From NCBI GenBank assembly GCA_946406115.1, contig OX291542.1:5294959-5358958 (forward strand): DNA of 64,000 bases, written 5' to 3'. A program made the position numbers and the translations under genes. The notes below the pieces were generated by a model. That model saw only the letters and a program-made list of their open reading frames with translations. It did no database searches and was not told where the DNA came from. Below, one piece after another: positions 30,358 to 43,520 of this stretch; the stretch's first letter is position 1, and each line of letters begins with the position of its first letter. This stretch comes from Apoda limacodes (lineage: Eukaryota > Arthropoda > Insecta > Lepidoptera > Limacodidae).

Positions 30358-31369
30358 GAGAATCTGGAGAACTGTTATACAATTTTGATGATCATAACAA
30401 TTTATAACGTCCTATTATTACTGTTTTTGTGCAGTCTTAGACAGAATATTTAAGTTCAAATTCTTAAGACATAAAACATCTTTTCTGTATAATTTCATAA
30501 CAATCGTTGCAAAGAGCGCAGAGTTATAACCCTGTGACAGTTACTTAGAACAGACGGACGGACATGACAAAACTGTAAGGTTCCTAATTTGCTCCTACAA
30601 AGACTCTTTGGTACACGCCGGGGCTCGCGAACAATAAAACAAATGATAATATATTTTTTCTTATACATACTACGATATGCGTCCATATCCTGCATTAGCT
30701 TTTTTGGGATAAATCGTACTTGCAGTACAGTAGTAGAGAGCGACCCGCAATGTTTCATCTGTCGTCCACTCGAGCGGTCAAATATGAAATTTGAAAATGA
30801 AACGAACTTTTTTAAACCTGGACATTGATAACTTAAGAGATAACTCGTCAAGTTTTATTTAAATTTCGGACTGGCGCAGCAAAAAAAAATGCGCCATTAA
30901 ATTAATTTAAAAAAGTAAAAAAAGGAATCGACATTGGAACACGGCGAATTGGCAACAAAATTACCTAAACAACTTTTATTATTGTCAATACAGTTGTAAA
31001 TTTAATTAGTTTTTTGACACGCATGATTGAGAAAAGTACTAAACAAGCATTGGTCACCACTGAGCATAACTGGACCTGTGATACGTGCCTCAGCCCGCAT
31101 TCTCACGATCGCCCGGTTATACTGCGTTTGCGGGCCGCGGCAGTAATGTTCTATTTCGAATCACCAGACTAACTTAGAAAATAATTTACTACTGTTTATA
31201 AACTATATTAGGTACTTGAGATAAATATGGATTGTATGTGTTTTATTCTGCTAAGTTTAGGAGCTCGTAGGATATGGGTAAGGCTCGAAGTCGCGGCTGA
31301 GTGCTAGTTTTGGCAATGAAAATCAGTGGAACATTGATTGCTGCTTTACAAGTCACAAGTCTAGTCCCG
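30358..31369. other. Intergenic; one dispersed repeat, no gene
   Basis: A 'cggacggacatgac...ggttcc' repeat piece lies at about 30530-30600. The remainder (to 31369) shows no coding signal. A GC-rich patch at 31080-31140 is unexplained. Confidence 0.4.
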
Positions 31370-31772
31370 TATTATGGAGTACTGCTGCCATCTCTTTGCG
31401 GGTGCACCCGGATACTAGTTTAGCCTATGACTCGGTTCAACAACAGAGGAGACAGTTTGCCTCCCTGTGTGTGTTCTACCACTTGTATAATGGAATATAT
31501 TCCGAGGAATTGTTCGAAATTATTCCCACGGCTAAATGGTCACGTACAGTGCCATTTTAGAGAAAACGCTTAGGTTGTGGAATGAGCTACCTGCCATGGT
31601 TTTCTCTAACAACTACAATATAGGGTTCTTGAAGAAAGAAGTGATGAGATTTTAAAAAGGTCGGTAACGCGCGGGTGGTGCCCCTACTGTTGAAGGCGTC
31701 CAAAGACTACGGTGACCACTTACCATCAGGCGGACTGATAGCATGTTCGCCACCTTAGTGGTAAAAAAAAAC
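31370..31772 (+). mobile_element. 3' fragment of the 988-codon LINE family, plus strand
   Basis: Reads MEYCCHLFAG-like through FASLCVFYHLYN to the 3' end 'gttcgccaccttagtggta' followed by an A-rich (aaac)n tail. Several internal deletions. Opposite orientation to the two long copies. Confidence 0.85.
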
Positions 31773-34700
31773 AAACAAACAAACTTTTCTTCTACATGAT
31801 TTAGTAAAAAATCCACAAAATAAAAATCAACTTGTAACAGTATTATTTTTATTAGTGAACAAATATTTACAAATTACAGTTCAGTCTAGTTGCAAATAAA
31901 ACAATACTTAATAATAATATAAAAACAAAAGAATTAGCTCATTTTAAAAATATTGCATTAGGTAATAAGTCCTAATTTTATAACAAAAACAAATAAGTCA
32001 GAACACCGTATAGATCTTATAAAAGAATTATTAATGACTTTAATTAGTCGCTTAAAATTGACAAACAAATCTGGGTATATGTCTTTTGCACACTAACACT
32101 TGTTCTAAGAGACGATTCCTATTCCTACCTTAAGAGAATACGATTCGCGGCGCCTCGCAGCGTGTTTTATATAAACGAATTTCTTACTTTTTTGGCATTT
32201 ACTGACCAAATACTGTAAAATTTTGTAGTCATAATCTCAAACTGAACAACATTGATGTCTGTGGTTTTGCAAAATGTTTTTATTACGTTTTAATCTTATT
32301 CGAGACTATTCGTATGAAAAACTAGAATCCTGTATAACTTTTAAACTTTATAATTTCATAGAAAACTGGCACACTTCAGACCTAGATATTTATTCCTAGA
32401 GCACGTCTTCAACATTTTATGGTCTTTGATTAAAAATAAGTAAGTGTCAAAAATAAGTGGGAAATTCATTTGTATGAAGCACGCCCCAAGGCGCCGCGTA
32501 CAATGTGTTGGGTTGCAGCGGTTCAGATTGCAGCACAAAAATGTGACGCGCAACTGTTATCAAATTTTGATGAAACTATTTACTTGTAGCATTTACTAAA
32601 GGAACATAAATAGTGAAAGAATTAGCTCAGTAATGTTATCGATATTTTATAGATATTTAAAACTTTTTTATGGCAGCGCATACGTTAATGCAATATTGTT
32701 TAACGCACCATAAAAAAAAATCTACGCGTAACAGAGTTGGATGTCACTATCCTTGTACGGTTTAGTACGAGCGTTTTTCGCTTATGCGTTTGTACGTTTT
32801 AAATGGGAGTAAGCTTTGAAATGTTAATATTTCAAGTGGTTATCGAAGGAAAACAGAATGAATGACTCTCTATAATTACACACAATAAAGCATTGAGATA
32901 ACAAGTGCCTACACTTACACAATATCAATGAAGTAAAGTACGGATTTTGCATCACAATTTGGCTGGACACAGTGTGCGCTTTCCTTTAGAAAACGACACA
33001 TATTATATTTTACATGACACTAGCGAAAGGAATAAATAATACCACCAAAACCACACTGTGGTTGTGCTGCGTCATACAATAATAGTGAAGAGCATAAGAA
33101 TATCGATAAATCAATTTCTACAACAAATATTTACATATACAATTTAATCCCTAAGTATAATCCTTAAATAATTTTATTTATAATTTAGAATAAAAAAATT
33201 AAACATTCATTTTTATATCAACTATTTTATCACAGAAAAAAAAACTTAGCGTTCCAATTCATAGAATAATTCCATCTGCAAAGGAAGACTAAACAAAAAC
33301 CAGTAATGCGGCCTCGTCCTTAAGTGTTTAGGTTTGCGTACTATGAACATTTTTATAACCCTTACGTGCACTTTATATTAAAGTATGTATACACAATATA
33401 TAACTATACTATAGGTACGTACGTACTATCAATTAATTTATTATTTATGTAAGATTTTGAGATTAGTAATGAGCATGTACGAGTATGTTAGCGTGCACCG
33501 ATAATGCCTTCCCCTAAAGTGTGTGTGTGTGTTAAATATTTTTAATTAACCTTATATTGAAACTGTGATTGAGAAATTTTAACTATTGTTTTATCATCTC
33601 GCTGGCTGTCCCCTTGCAAAGCTATTTTATCTGTTTAAAAACGAATGAATAGAACATGGCATCAATTCGGATCTGTCGTTCCTAATCATGCCACAAAAAA
33701 CAAAATCGATTCAGATTTATTTGAGATTTAAATTAGATATTTCATCGTACTATTACGAAACATGTCAAATATGGTTTCTATAGGTATATATCTACGAGTG
33801 AATGACCTTAAAAAATAATAAAAATAATGATATGATATCCTATTTTAGAGAAATAAAGCATTCCATTTCAATACAAATAATTTCTCATAAAAAAAATTAA
33901 GTTATTATTTATTTAATCCTTATTTCATCAATAGATTTATTCTGGCATTTGGATTCTCGATTTTAAAATACATTGTACAAGAAATATACCTTCAATATTA
34001 TTTTATAGTACTGATTAATATGTGTTATATCGTGTGGGTTTTTTTTTCGGTAACGTCAGTAAACCCACATTTAGGTATACGGAGTAATACTCCTTAAGAA
34101 ATTTATGGGCAAAAATTACTTGTGTACAAAAAACCAAGACACGTACAAGCAGAGTTGTACATGTACACTGAGTTACTGAAAAAATCGATTAAGTCTCGTG
34201 TACGCGTTAAGTTAGGGTTCCGTAGAATTAGAATTATTGTGAATATTTGAAACCGAGATATTCGTCGAGTAGTAAAATTTAATGATCGCTGGTAAGACTT
34301 CACTCCTAATATTTTTTTTTCTAGTGGCCTGAGTGTGCCTTCACCAGACGTGAAGTAATTACAGTTAGTACGAAAGCGACAAGGCGATCCTGCGGTCTCT
34401 TTGCCTCTTCCGACATAGAAATTTTTGTAACAATTGCGTTACAATCACTCAGTCCATTCAGTCTAAGTTACGGTACAGAACCAAAAGTATAAGTTGAAGC
34501 TGGCCAGTTATTTCTGTAAAACTGTTTTTAAATTTTTAAATAACTTTTGACATCATATCACGGATATAACACTAACAATTCGCCTTACATAATGCTAACT
34601 TGTACTTTTGACACTGTAACAAATATATTGTCATGAAAAACTTACAATTAAGTATACTTATAACATCCACATTTGTTCAAATTATTGTTACGAAGTTAGT

Positions 34701-34969
34701 GTACGCTAGAGGCAAGCAAGTTGGCTAAGTTTTCGAAGAGTAGCAGTAATAACTGAACCATATTATGGGCAAGAAGGGGACCATACGTACATACTGTGCT
34801 ATCTTTATTTGTAATTTTCTATGAAAAGAAACTGCATTTTGATAATTTATGTGCAGTACAAAACATTGATTTGATTGAGTACGCGAGTTCAAGTCAATAG
34901 CTCACGCATTAAGCTGTCGATTGCACGCTTGGTCACGCAATTTTCGTTATTACGTGAAATACTGTAAAA
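31773..34969. other. AT-rich gene-poor stretch, possible long 3' UTR
   Basis: No coding signal and few recognisable repeats. It lies downstream of the minus-strand 1248-residue gene (stop at 36412). Candidate minus-strand AATAAA signals occur repeatedly, for example at 31848-31853. It may be 3' UTR or plain intergenic DNA; sequence alone cannot decide. A (GT)5-type run is at about 33520. Confidence 0.35.
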
Positions 34970-34973
34970 TTAA

Positions 34974-35824
34974 GGCTGGCTTCTCGCTGATTTCGACATT
35001 TGATTTTAGTCGTAATAAGTGATTATTTTAGACTGTTTTAAACAATTACTTATAAAAAAATTACAAATTATTTTTCTTACATCACTAGTTTACCGTGTTT
35101 AAATATATAATACTTTCAGTTGAAATTTCCTAAAAAGATATGTTTTTTACGAATGAAAATAACGAAAAATTGAATTAATTAAACCATATTCATATTAAGA
35201 AAATAAAAGCTTTTTCTAAAAACACTAAGATCACATTTAAATCAAAACATTTAAGGCAAATCTGAACAGAAACTATTTTTGAATAGAGTTACTATTTCTT
35301 TGTAGTAAATGTTTTAATAGGACACTTACCTCACGCCACGTGTCAAATCTTATCGCATACTTATCGGACCCATTTTGATAAACATTAAAAACGACAGATC
35401 AAACATATATTTAATAGTTCTATAAAGATATTAGTAAAAATAGTGAAGTCAATAGCTTAATTCACTTAATCTCAATAGTGTTTTTTTTTAAAGACATTGA
35501 TTGACTGTTATATATTTTGTCAAACGAAATATACCGAATTCCGTAGTTTTAAAACAATTACTACAAAGTAATGGTAACTATTTACAAAAATCGTTTCTAT
35601 TCAGATTTACCGCAAAAAGTTTATTCTTTTATAATTGTGTTTTCTTTAAAAAAAACTTTTGTTTCGTTACTTAATCCAATTTTTCGTCATTTTCATCAGT
35701 AGAAAACTTGTTTTTTTTTTTGTTACACCAAATTGCAATTGAAATATTTTTAAGTTTTTTATAAGTCTTAAATCATCACTTATTACAACTAGAATTAACT
35801 GTCGAATAAAGCAAGACTCCAGCC
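34974..35824. mobile_element. TTAA-flanked MITE with long imperfect inverted repeats
   Basis: The left end is ttaa|ggctgg at 34970-34979 and the right end ccagcc|ttaa at 35819-35828. The arms (about 34974-35318 and 35548-35824, the latter with ~70 bp of deletions) are recognisably complementary, sharing 'gtaataagtgat', 'acgaaaaattg', 'aaatctgaa' and 'ctttgtagtaa'. TTAA on both sides is the piggyBac target signature. No transposase. About 75-80% identity by eye indicates an old insertion. Confidence 0.6.
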
Positions 35825-36411
35825 TTAAGAGGGCCCTCAATGCGTATATACATTTGATTCATGGACGGTACGCTGAAATCGACGATGTTAATCTCTAATA
35901 GAATTAATTTTTCTGTGACAAAAATATCTTAGCGTAAATAGTGGAAATTAATTGATTATCATTATATCACAGAAGAAATAGAAATTCTATTAAAGTTATT
36001 CCCTAGCTTTATAGTTACGAAATAACTTATGTCCCCGCTACTAGTTGATACGGAGTTGTGGATTAAAAGTTGAAAAACCATGGGTTGGTCGTTATTAATC
36101 TAAATCCATGATATCTTAAAACAAAAACAGTAAGTTTATAGTTAAATAATGTGTAAAGGCATGCTACTTTTTTTCCAGTCTTAAAATAGGACAGAAGAAC
36201 CGAATATAAAAACAAGCAGAAAACTCTCCTTCCGAGTAGGGCCCTAAGAATTACTAAATAATTGTAACTCAAAAGCGGGGTCAAATATATAACGGCTCAA
36301 ACTGCCAAGAATTGCTTAAAATATTGATTTAATTCATATGCGAGGGATACGAGTAGTAACCTATTTTTTTTGATAATTTTAAAGCAAAATATCAATTTCA
36401 AAGCAACAACT

Positions 36412-39400
36412 TCATGATCTGTTTTGATATTTCGTAAGGTTTCGCCTTAAATCGTCACTACTTGTCTGACAAACATGGTTAATGATTAGATCTTTGTTAG
36501 AAGTACAAAATGCGCAAATTTCGCAGACAAAAACGTTAGTTTTGTGTTCATTATCACCATAATTTAAACTACAGGTACCAAACGGACTACTTAATTTATT
36601 CGTTTTAGGTGAAACAAATTTATTTACCATATTTTGTTTTCTACAGCAATACGTGCAAGAATCTGTATCGAATATGCTAGAACATTTCAGGCAATATTTT
36701 ACTGTAGTGTCCTGAGATACCACTATTCGTTCTTGACCTTTTATCATCCGAGGATTTCGAGACTTTCGAAGTTTTTTGTTTTTATTAATTATATTTTTTT
36801 CGTTGTCCGGATGTATAACTATTTTGACTAAGGTCTTTGCAGATACTGAAGGACCAGAAGTTATACCAGTATTATCACTAGTTTTAGCTTTCTTATTATC
36901 TGTCCTGTTGGTTTTCCGATGAACGATTTTACGTTTTTTGGTAATTTCTGAAGTAGAAGTTAGTGGTGTATCAATTGCAATTTCCTGTTTACTGTTTATT
37001 CCTTTTTTGTAACGCAAATCAGTATATTTCTTTTCATTATTTTTTGATTTTATTTCAATATCTTTGAGTTTTCTTAAAGGCAATTTTTCATCACCTAATT
37101 TGTCGTGTTTATTAGGATTTGCTGTAATTTTATAAACTGTGATATATTCTAAATCATCTAAAGGATTTTTTTCTTCCAATGTTTCCACTAAAGCTTTGTT
37201 ATCTAAGAATTTCGAAGGATTTTGTAAATTTCTGCCAGATTTTTGCGACATAAAATCTTCATTGTTTAATGATTTAGAAACTTCTGGCGCTAAACAATTG
37301 ATTATTTCTTCTTTATAGGTATGTGCATTTTTTGGTGGTTGTATTTTATCTTTAGGTTTCTTTGAAGTTTCATATTCAGATTCGAGACTTTCAGTGTTAT
37401 CAACTTCTTCATCCATTACAAAACGAATGTTAGTGTCTGATATGGTATCTAATATGTCTTTAACTGAGGCGTCATTAGATGAATCACCAACATCGGAAAC
37501 ACTAAGACATCCTAAAGACGCAGGAGAAGCTAATTTTATTTTTAAATTTTTTTGTGGAATCTTTTGCAATTTTGGTAAAATTTTGGGAACATGGACATCT
37601 GTATTGGTCGTATGTCGATCTAATATTCTATTTTCTTTTAAAAGGGGACTTGAACACTTTTCCTTATTATCTTCAACGAGCCGTATTTTTAAATTTTCTA
37701 CGTTTATCCGAGTATCTTTGTTTTTTACACTAATGTGGTTACATCTCAAATTAGAAACAATTTTAGACAAATTTGCATCACTACAATGATTAAGGTTCTG
37801 GTCATCTATAAAATCCAAGGATTTGTTTTTATTTGTATTATCATCTTCAGTTGGTATATCTAAATTTTCTAGATGCATCAACATTTCATCGTCACAAAAG
37901 AAATCTTCTCCATCTGTACTTTCTGAATTTCTTTTTTCTTTACTTTTTTTTCCAGGAGACACACCTTTTAATAATTCCTCACTTTTTTTAGGTTGGTTTT
38001 CTGTATCTTTGCAACTATTTGCATCATCTATGTTTAAATTATTATTTTTTACAATCATACTCGGAAGGCTATTGTCATTGTTAGATTGATACAAGTTTTC
38101 AATAGACACGATACTATTAGTACAAGTGACTTTTTTGATATTATCACACGAAATATTTTCAATTATTTTACATTTGTGAACTAGTTTATTTAATAAGTCT
38201 TCATTTGGATCCACTGATATTTTTGCTGCTTTTGGAAACATGTTTTTCCTTTTATTACGAACAATTTTCACTTTAGAACAAGCGCTTAGATTATTTTTAT
38301 CTTTTGTATTATCACAACTATTACATTTAGACATTTTAGCCAGTATTCTGTTTCTGACGAGTCCTGATATATTCTCTAATCTTTTGCGTTTCATCAAAAA
38401 ATTTTCATCATATTTCTCTACTGCAATCTCAGCTATTTTTTTTTCATTTCTTAAACAATTGCTCTTCATTGTCTGGCCTTTTAAAGCATTGTTTTCTCTT
38501 AAACAAGAAGTGACTGCGCTATAAGTATTAGCCTCATTAATTGAAGTATTCGTTCTGCTGTCGATATTTCCTTGCAATGTGATATTTTCTACAGAACTGT
38601 GATATAATTTACTATCATCATTAATGGTTCCATTTTTTAAAAAACTTGAGTAGTCTTTAATTTTAAAAGCATTCTTTTCACTTTTTGCCGAATCACATAA
38701 AGCATGGGCTTTCCTACACGTCTGATTCTGCACATTTATAGGTATCGCTCCTTGATTTTGGGGAATTGCTATATTCTTCTTTGTTTCATTATTTTTTGTG
38801 ATGTTGTTTTTTTTAGAGTGACTAGAGTCAGATTCGTTAATGTTAGAATATTTAATTGCTGTTGGTGAATTATCTTCATTACCGGGCTTAATTGTGAAAA
38901 TGGTGTTAGTAAGTTTATATTTTGATGTACATTCAGTGCCAGCTTGTATAACAGTATGTTCCTTACCAGAACTATAGGCTACTATCGCATTACGAGAATT
39001 ATTAGAAGCAGAAATAGTCAGATTATTATTTTTCGAATATGAAAATATTGAATTCCTTTTTTCAACATTCATATTATCAGTCTTATTTGTTAATATTCGA
39101 TTTTTGACACAACCTAATATACTTTCCAACTTGTTACGTTTTATTAAGAATTTTTTACAAAATTTAGTTGTTGGTATTGGTAAATCATCAATTTGTACAT
39201 TTTTTCTAATAGTTTTTTTGTCAGTCTCTACGGGTATTTGTGAGGTATAATTTTCCATATTAATATCAATGTTAGCACTTAAATTATTGTTTTTACTTTT
39301 ATATTCTAGATCACAAACATCAGTATGTATAGCATGGTTTTCAGTTCTGCAGACATCTTTACCGTTATTTTTAGAATCACTTTCATGTAGAATTACTGAA

Positions 39401-42400
39401 TCAGAACTTGAACTCTTAATCTTCTCTGGTGTGTCGGTAATCCGACTTTTCACGCTGACTTTTTCACTAGATACTGTGTTTTTCGCGAAAATTTTCTTTA
39501 CATCTATGGGGTCTGAAAAAAAAAGTTTAAAAGAAGTTATAATTAAAGAAATAAAAAAAGGGGAGTATGAAGAAATTCTCATTATGAGTGTTCTGAGTTT
39601 TTGTATTATGGCTCATTTTCCGGGGTCATCTACAATTGTTGAAACAAGATTTCAAGTTCATTACAATATCAATTAGCATGCGCGTACCATGATATTATTT
39701 ATTTTATAAAAGAAAACACAATTAATGCTAGATTTGAAATTGATTCCCATAGGAATTAGCCAATATTGGGGCTGGCTAGTTTTGCAGTATCTCCAGCGGT
39801 GCCACATTAATTATTGGTACATACATTAAAATTTTGAAGTGCGTGTATAACAAGGCCATCATGCGATTTCAAGACCCAGAGCACGAAATCAATTCACCTG
39901 CAGAAATTGATGATGATTGAGAGATGTCATTTTAATAAAACAGTTTGCTGCTGGAACATATCATTAGGAATAGAAAGGATATGGCACTTACATAAATGGC
40001 AAGAACATCACGCACCTTCTATTCGCCGACGAAATCAGGGTTATGATCGAATGGCTTAAAGACATTAGAACTGAAGTTGCTAAGACTTAGGCTTAGTTGA
40101 ACATGGATAAAACAAGGGTGATATTCAATGGCCATGTAACGCCTCTACCGCTCGTTGTTGAGAATGCTGCTTTCAAAGTTGTTGATAAGCTGTTAGCCAA
40201 GTTTAACTGTAGGGTTTTTAACTAAATAGGTGAATCAAAATGTCATACTTGCCTGGCCAGTTTTCAAAGATAAAAGTCTATAACCAGTGTGTATCGCCAA
40301 TGATAAATTTACGTTGCAGAAGTGTGGTCTCTACCTGTTGACCTCTTAAATAAGTATTATTTATGGAGAGAATTGTGCTAGGTATTTCTTTGAGTGTAAA
40401 AATCCATAATGAAACAATTCTTGAACCAATAACCAATCGCAAAGAAAGGTTCTCAAGTACAACTACAAACTGGGAAATGTAGCAGAGCTGGCCTGTAACT
40501 AGTTGGACAAGCGATACGAGCCGTAGGAAGCCAGTGAATGCAAGCGCCATAGAACTGGCAATTGTGAAAACATGTGGGGTAGTCTACCTCTACCAATAAA
40601 CATCTTTCTGCTGAGATGACATTATCAATATTGCTGTAGTTGTACATATACATATATACATATACATATGAGTAATGTTAATACTTCATGTGTAATAGAA
40701 TAGAATGCAATATCGCCACATGATTTTATCTATAAGTACATACCTTCTTCATATTCTGAATCAAGTGGATCTTCCCACCACACAGGGCTTGGGCAAGTCA
40801 ATATTTCCATTAAGTCCTCATCAGTCATATCCTGATTTTTTTCCATTGGCAAAATTTCTTTAAGGTTCAATTTGGGTAACAAAGGATGATCGCCTGTATC
40901 AGTTTTTGACAATGCATAATCGCAAATGAAATTTTTGCATGACTTAAAATCTGGAATATTTTTTTTTATTAATTAATATGAACCTAAAGAAATTGATAAA
41001 TTACGAAACATTTTATAATAAACTATCTATTGCCCGTAACTCTCCCCGCGTAAAAATCGCTCTATTTTGATTTGCTTCTGATTTGCTGTTCAATAAGAAT
41101 TTATTAAATTGGCTTTTACATACAATTTTTATTTGTGATACTTTATTACAAACTTGCCAGGTGCAAAATGGACTCGCGCACTAAAGGCTCTGCACCACCA
41201 CAAAATACTTAATTATTTGGAACAGTCACCAATCCACTGTTATTATTAACTCTGTTTATTGGAAATTTTAGCATTATGGTACCTACCATTTACGATTCAA
41301 GAGTTATAAATACTCTTTGAAGGTCAGGCAGAAAGACATGTTTAGTAATAGGGTTCCCATGGAATCCTTTAGGTATGGGGCCCTAAAATCTACCAATTAA
41401 TTTTACTGTGAGATTTTATAAACAAATATACAGCCAGCATTTCTTTTGTACAATAAGCAGAAATAACAATCCTTACTAATAACATATCATAAATGTTTAT
41501 AGTATATTTTATTACATTTACCCCATCTACAACAAATTAAACCATACAGCAATAATTGCTTTTTGCCCTGCATGGCACTATTGAAAAAAAACATTTGCAA
41601 AATCCTATGATGACCGAGAAATTTGCCTAGGCGTATATTTGTCGTAGGAAATAAAAGAAACCACAGCTGTGTTCCATACAAATTACATGGCACAAGAATT
41701 TCCAATGAGATTTGAACACGTTTTTAAAGCCTTTAAAATTGAAAGCATTCAACAAATAATATAGGTAATACACTCATTTATTTATAAATGACTTTCCCGC
41801 CACCTGTTGTAAAATACTTGAACTAACTCAGATGCAAAAGTTGATAAATTAAACAAAAATAAATAGCTAATCTTAAGGCCTTTTCAACTACATCAATATA
41901 AATATGCCACTCTAGCTGATAAGTCACACTCTTCAGAAACCAGCCCAGGCCAAACCAAAAAGTTTTGACTCTCTGCTATGAAAATATTTCATTATATTGC
42001 TTAATAAGATGTAAGCTGTGTAGTTTCCAGCAGAGCAGAATCAGACCACTCCATATCTTCTGGGTATGTCATAAAAGGGAACAAAGAAGAAAAGGAGGTC
42101 TTATATCTTGACCCAAAAAATAAACTGATGTTGGGCTGCAGTGACAGTAATAGTCTGTGCTGTATGATAACTATTGGCAAAACCCATGGCATGTGATGGC
42201 TTATATCCTGCAGGGGACCAATATAAGCTGATTTGATGAAGATGATAATATGGAAAAACCTACATGTACAAAAAATGGATAGATACCTTTTACCGGTATG
42301 TGCCTCTTCCTTTTATTCAAAGTGTTTGTATCCCCAATTAATGTCATCTGATTAGGTGGTTTAAGTAATATTTTCTTTGATATGTTCTTTCTTTTTATTT

Positions 42401-42725
42401 TATTAGGATAGTATTCCTTCTGTTCAATAATATTTTTTGTTTTTTGAGGACTTTTCATAATCAGTCTATTAATCTTCACAATTGGATGAATCTTTTCTGG
42501 AGTTTTTGGTTCCTTTGCTTCTTTTTTTGGAGATGTTTTCTTGGCAGGTCTGTAAGTTTTTATTGGTGATTGTTGCCTACTGTTTGTAGGACTTTTTAAT
42601 AATTGAGTTATCCTCTTCATACTTCTGTCTTTGTTTCGTAACTGCCGTTTGAACTGAGCTGACTTATGCCTGGTCACAACCATTTCATTAAGAGCTGCTC
42701 TAGGGTTAGCTTGTTTTGAAGTCAT
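36412..42725 (-). CDS. Lys/Asn-rich probable nuclear protein, 1248 aa, 3 coding exons
   Basis: Not recognised. Coding exons on the minus strand: 42287-42725, 40744-40950 and 36412-39512, both introns in phase 1, with good GT/AG sites, totalling 1248 codons. The ATG at 42725 (ACAAAATG context) is 14 nt after a 3' splice site at 42739, so a non-coding first exon lies upstream (donor-like sites near 44596 and 45350). The N-terminal ~150 residues are strongly basic. The middle is low-complexity, Lys/Asn/Ser-rich and probably disordered. Residues ~332-360 and ~578-606 carry a duplicated FLxKRxxLExIxGxVxNRIL motif. The C-terminus has a Cys cluster (CLKCSSIF, CTYCC) and a C2HC finger (FVCEICAF...NHVC). 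A chromatin or DNA-binding role is inference. Intron 2 holds an RTE relic. Confidence 0.82.
39985..40615 (+). mobile_element. RTE-clade LINE relic
   Basis: Plus-strand frame reads INGKNITHLLFADEIRVMIE, with the RT catalytic F-A-D-D box changed to F-A-D-E, then LNMDKTRVIFNGHV, then after a gap MERIVLGISLSVKIHNETI and finally a VVYLYQ-stop-TSF remnant of the usual ORF end. These are hallmark RTE words. Stops and gaps show it is dead. It lies antisense in an intron of the 1248-residue gene. Confidence 0.7.
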
Positions 42726-42799
42726 TTTGTAGGAGTTCACTGTAAATGACATAATGTTAATGTATCAGCAAAATATAATCTATGGCCTCAAATCTTATA

Positions 42800-42960
42800 T
42801 TGACCTAAGTGGCACAGTGGTAGTATGTTGGAATGCAGAGTCCAAAGTCCTGGGTTAGATCTCCAGTAAGGACATCAGATGCAGTGGATATAATTTGTAT
42901 TCTAAAAATTAACCACACAAAAATAGTATAAAAACATGTAACTTAAATGAACTAAAGTAG
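42800..42960 (+). mobile_element. tRNA-derived SINE
   Basis: A-box-like 'tggcacagtggtag' (42808-42822) and B-box-like 'gggttagatctcc' (42852-42864) at tRNA spacing, followed by non-tRNA sequence. Sits just upstream of the second exon of the 1248-residue gene. Confidence 0.5.
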
Positions 42961-43007
42961 TATCCACATCATACACTTGGTTATTTATGAGATTTCACTA
43001 CTTTTTA

Positions 43008-43520
43008 TATAATAAATAAATAAATAAATAAATAGTCTTTTATTCAGACACAAGATCCATTGTAAGTCTACAATATCAGACATAGAAAAAAAATATGACA
43101 TAACATAAAATAAAGAAAAAACCCAGAAGACAATAAAATTCTGTAGTTAATAAAATTCTGTAGTTATTATTATTCTCATTAATAGAAAATAAGAGAAATA
43201 TTATTGATAAAAAGAACATCAATAATATCATTATTAAATTATTATAAATACTAATCTATTATTCAGGCTGCTATTTGCACCCAACGTTTATAGACATTTG
43301 TCAAAAATATCCTTTCCGCCAGGCTTGCTATAATTGAGTTTTTACACGTGTCAATCCTGGACATGAATTTGGCAACCCGGTTTTTCTGAATGGCATTAAA
43401 TGAGTCCACACGCGCCTCAAGGTACATACCCGAGGCGCTACAGTAGCGCTTATGTCCCATAAGCTGCCTAAAGATATTGTTGTTGTTTTTATTGATTTCA
43501 ATCAAGGGATAAATTTTTAC
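43008..43520 (-). mobile_element. LINE 3' end with (TAAA)n tail
   Basis: On the minus strand an 80-codon frame (43505-43263) reads LMGHKRYCSASGMYLEARVDS and RVAKFMSRI, typical of the C-terminal tail of CR1-like ORF2. A short 3' UTR then leads to a (taaa)n microsatellite at 43010-43034, the usual tail of such elements. Confidence 0.6.

Noticed and set aside
39513..39582. N-terminal MRISSYSPFF... extension of the long minus-strand ORF
   Set aside because: It is intron: a T-rich acceptor ends in CAG immediately before codon Asp, and joining to 40744 restores a phase-1 frame.
37394..39676. Plus-strand ORFs of 90-135 codons
   Set aside because: Antisense shadows of the 1248-residue coding exon, composed of Leu/Phe/Ser from complemented Lys/Asn codons.
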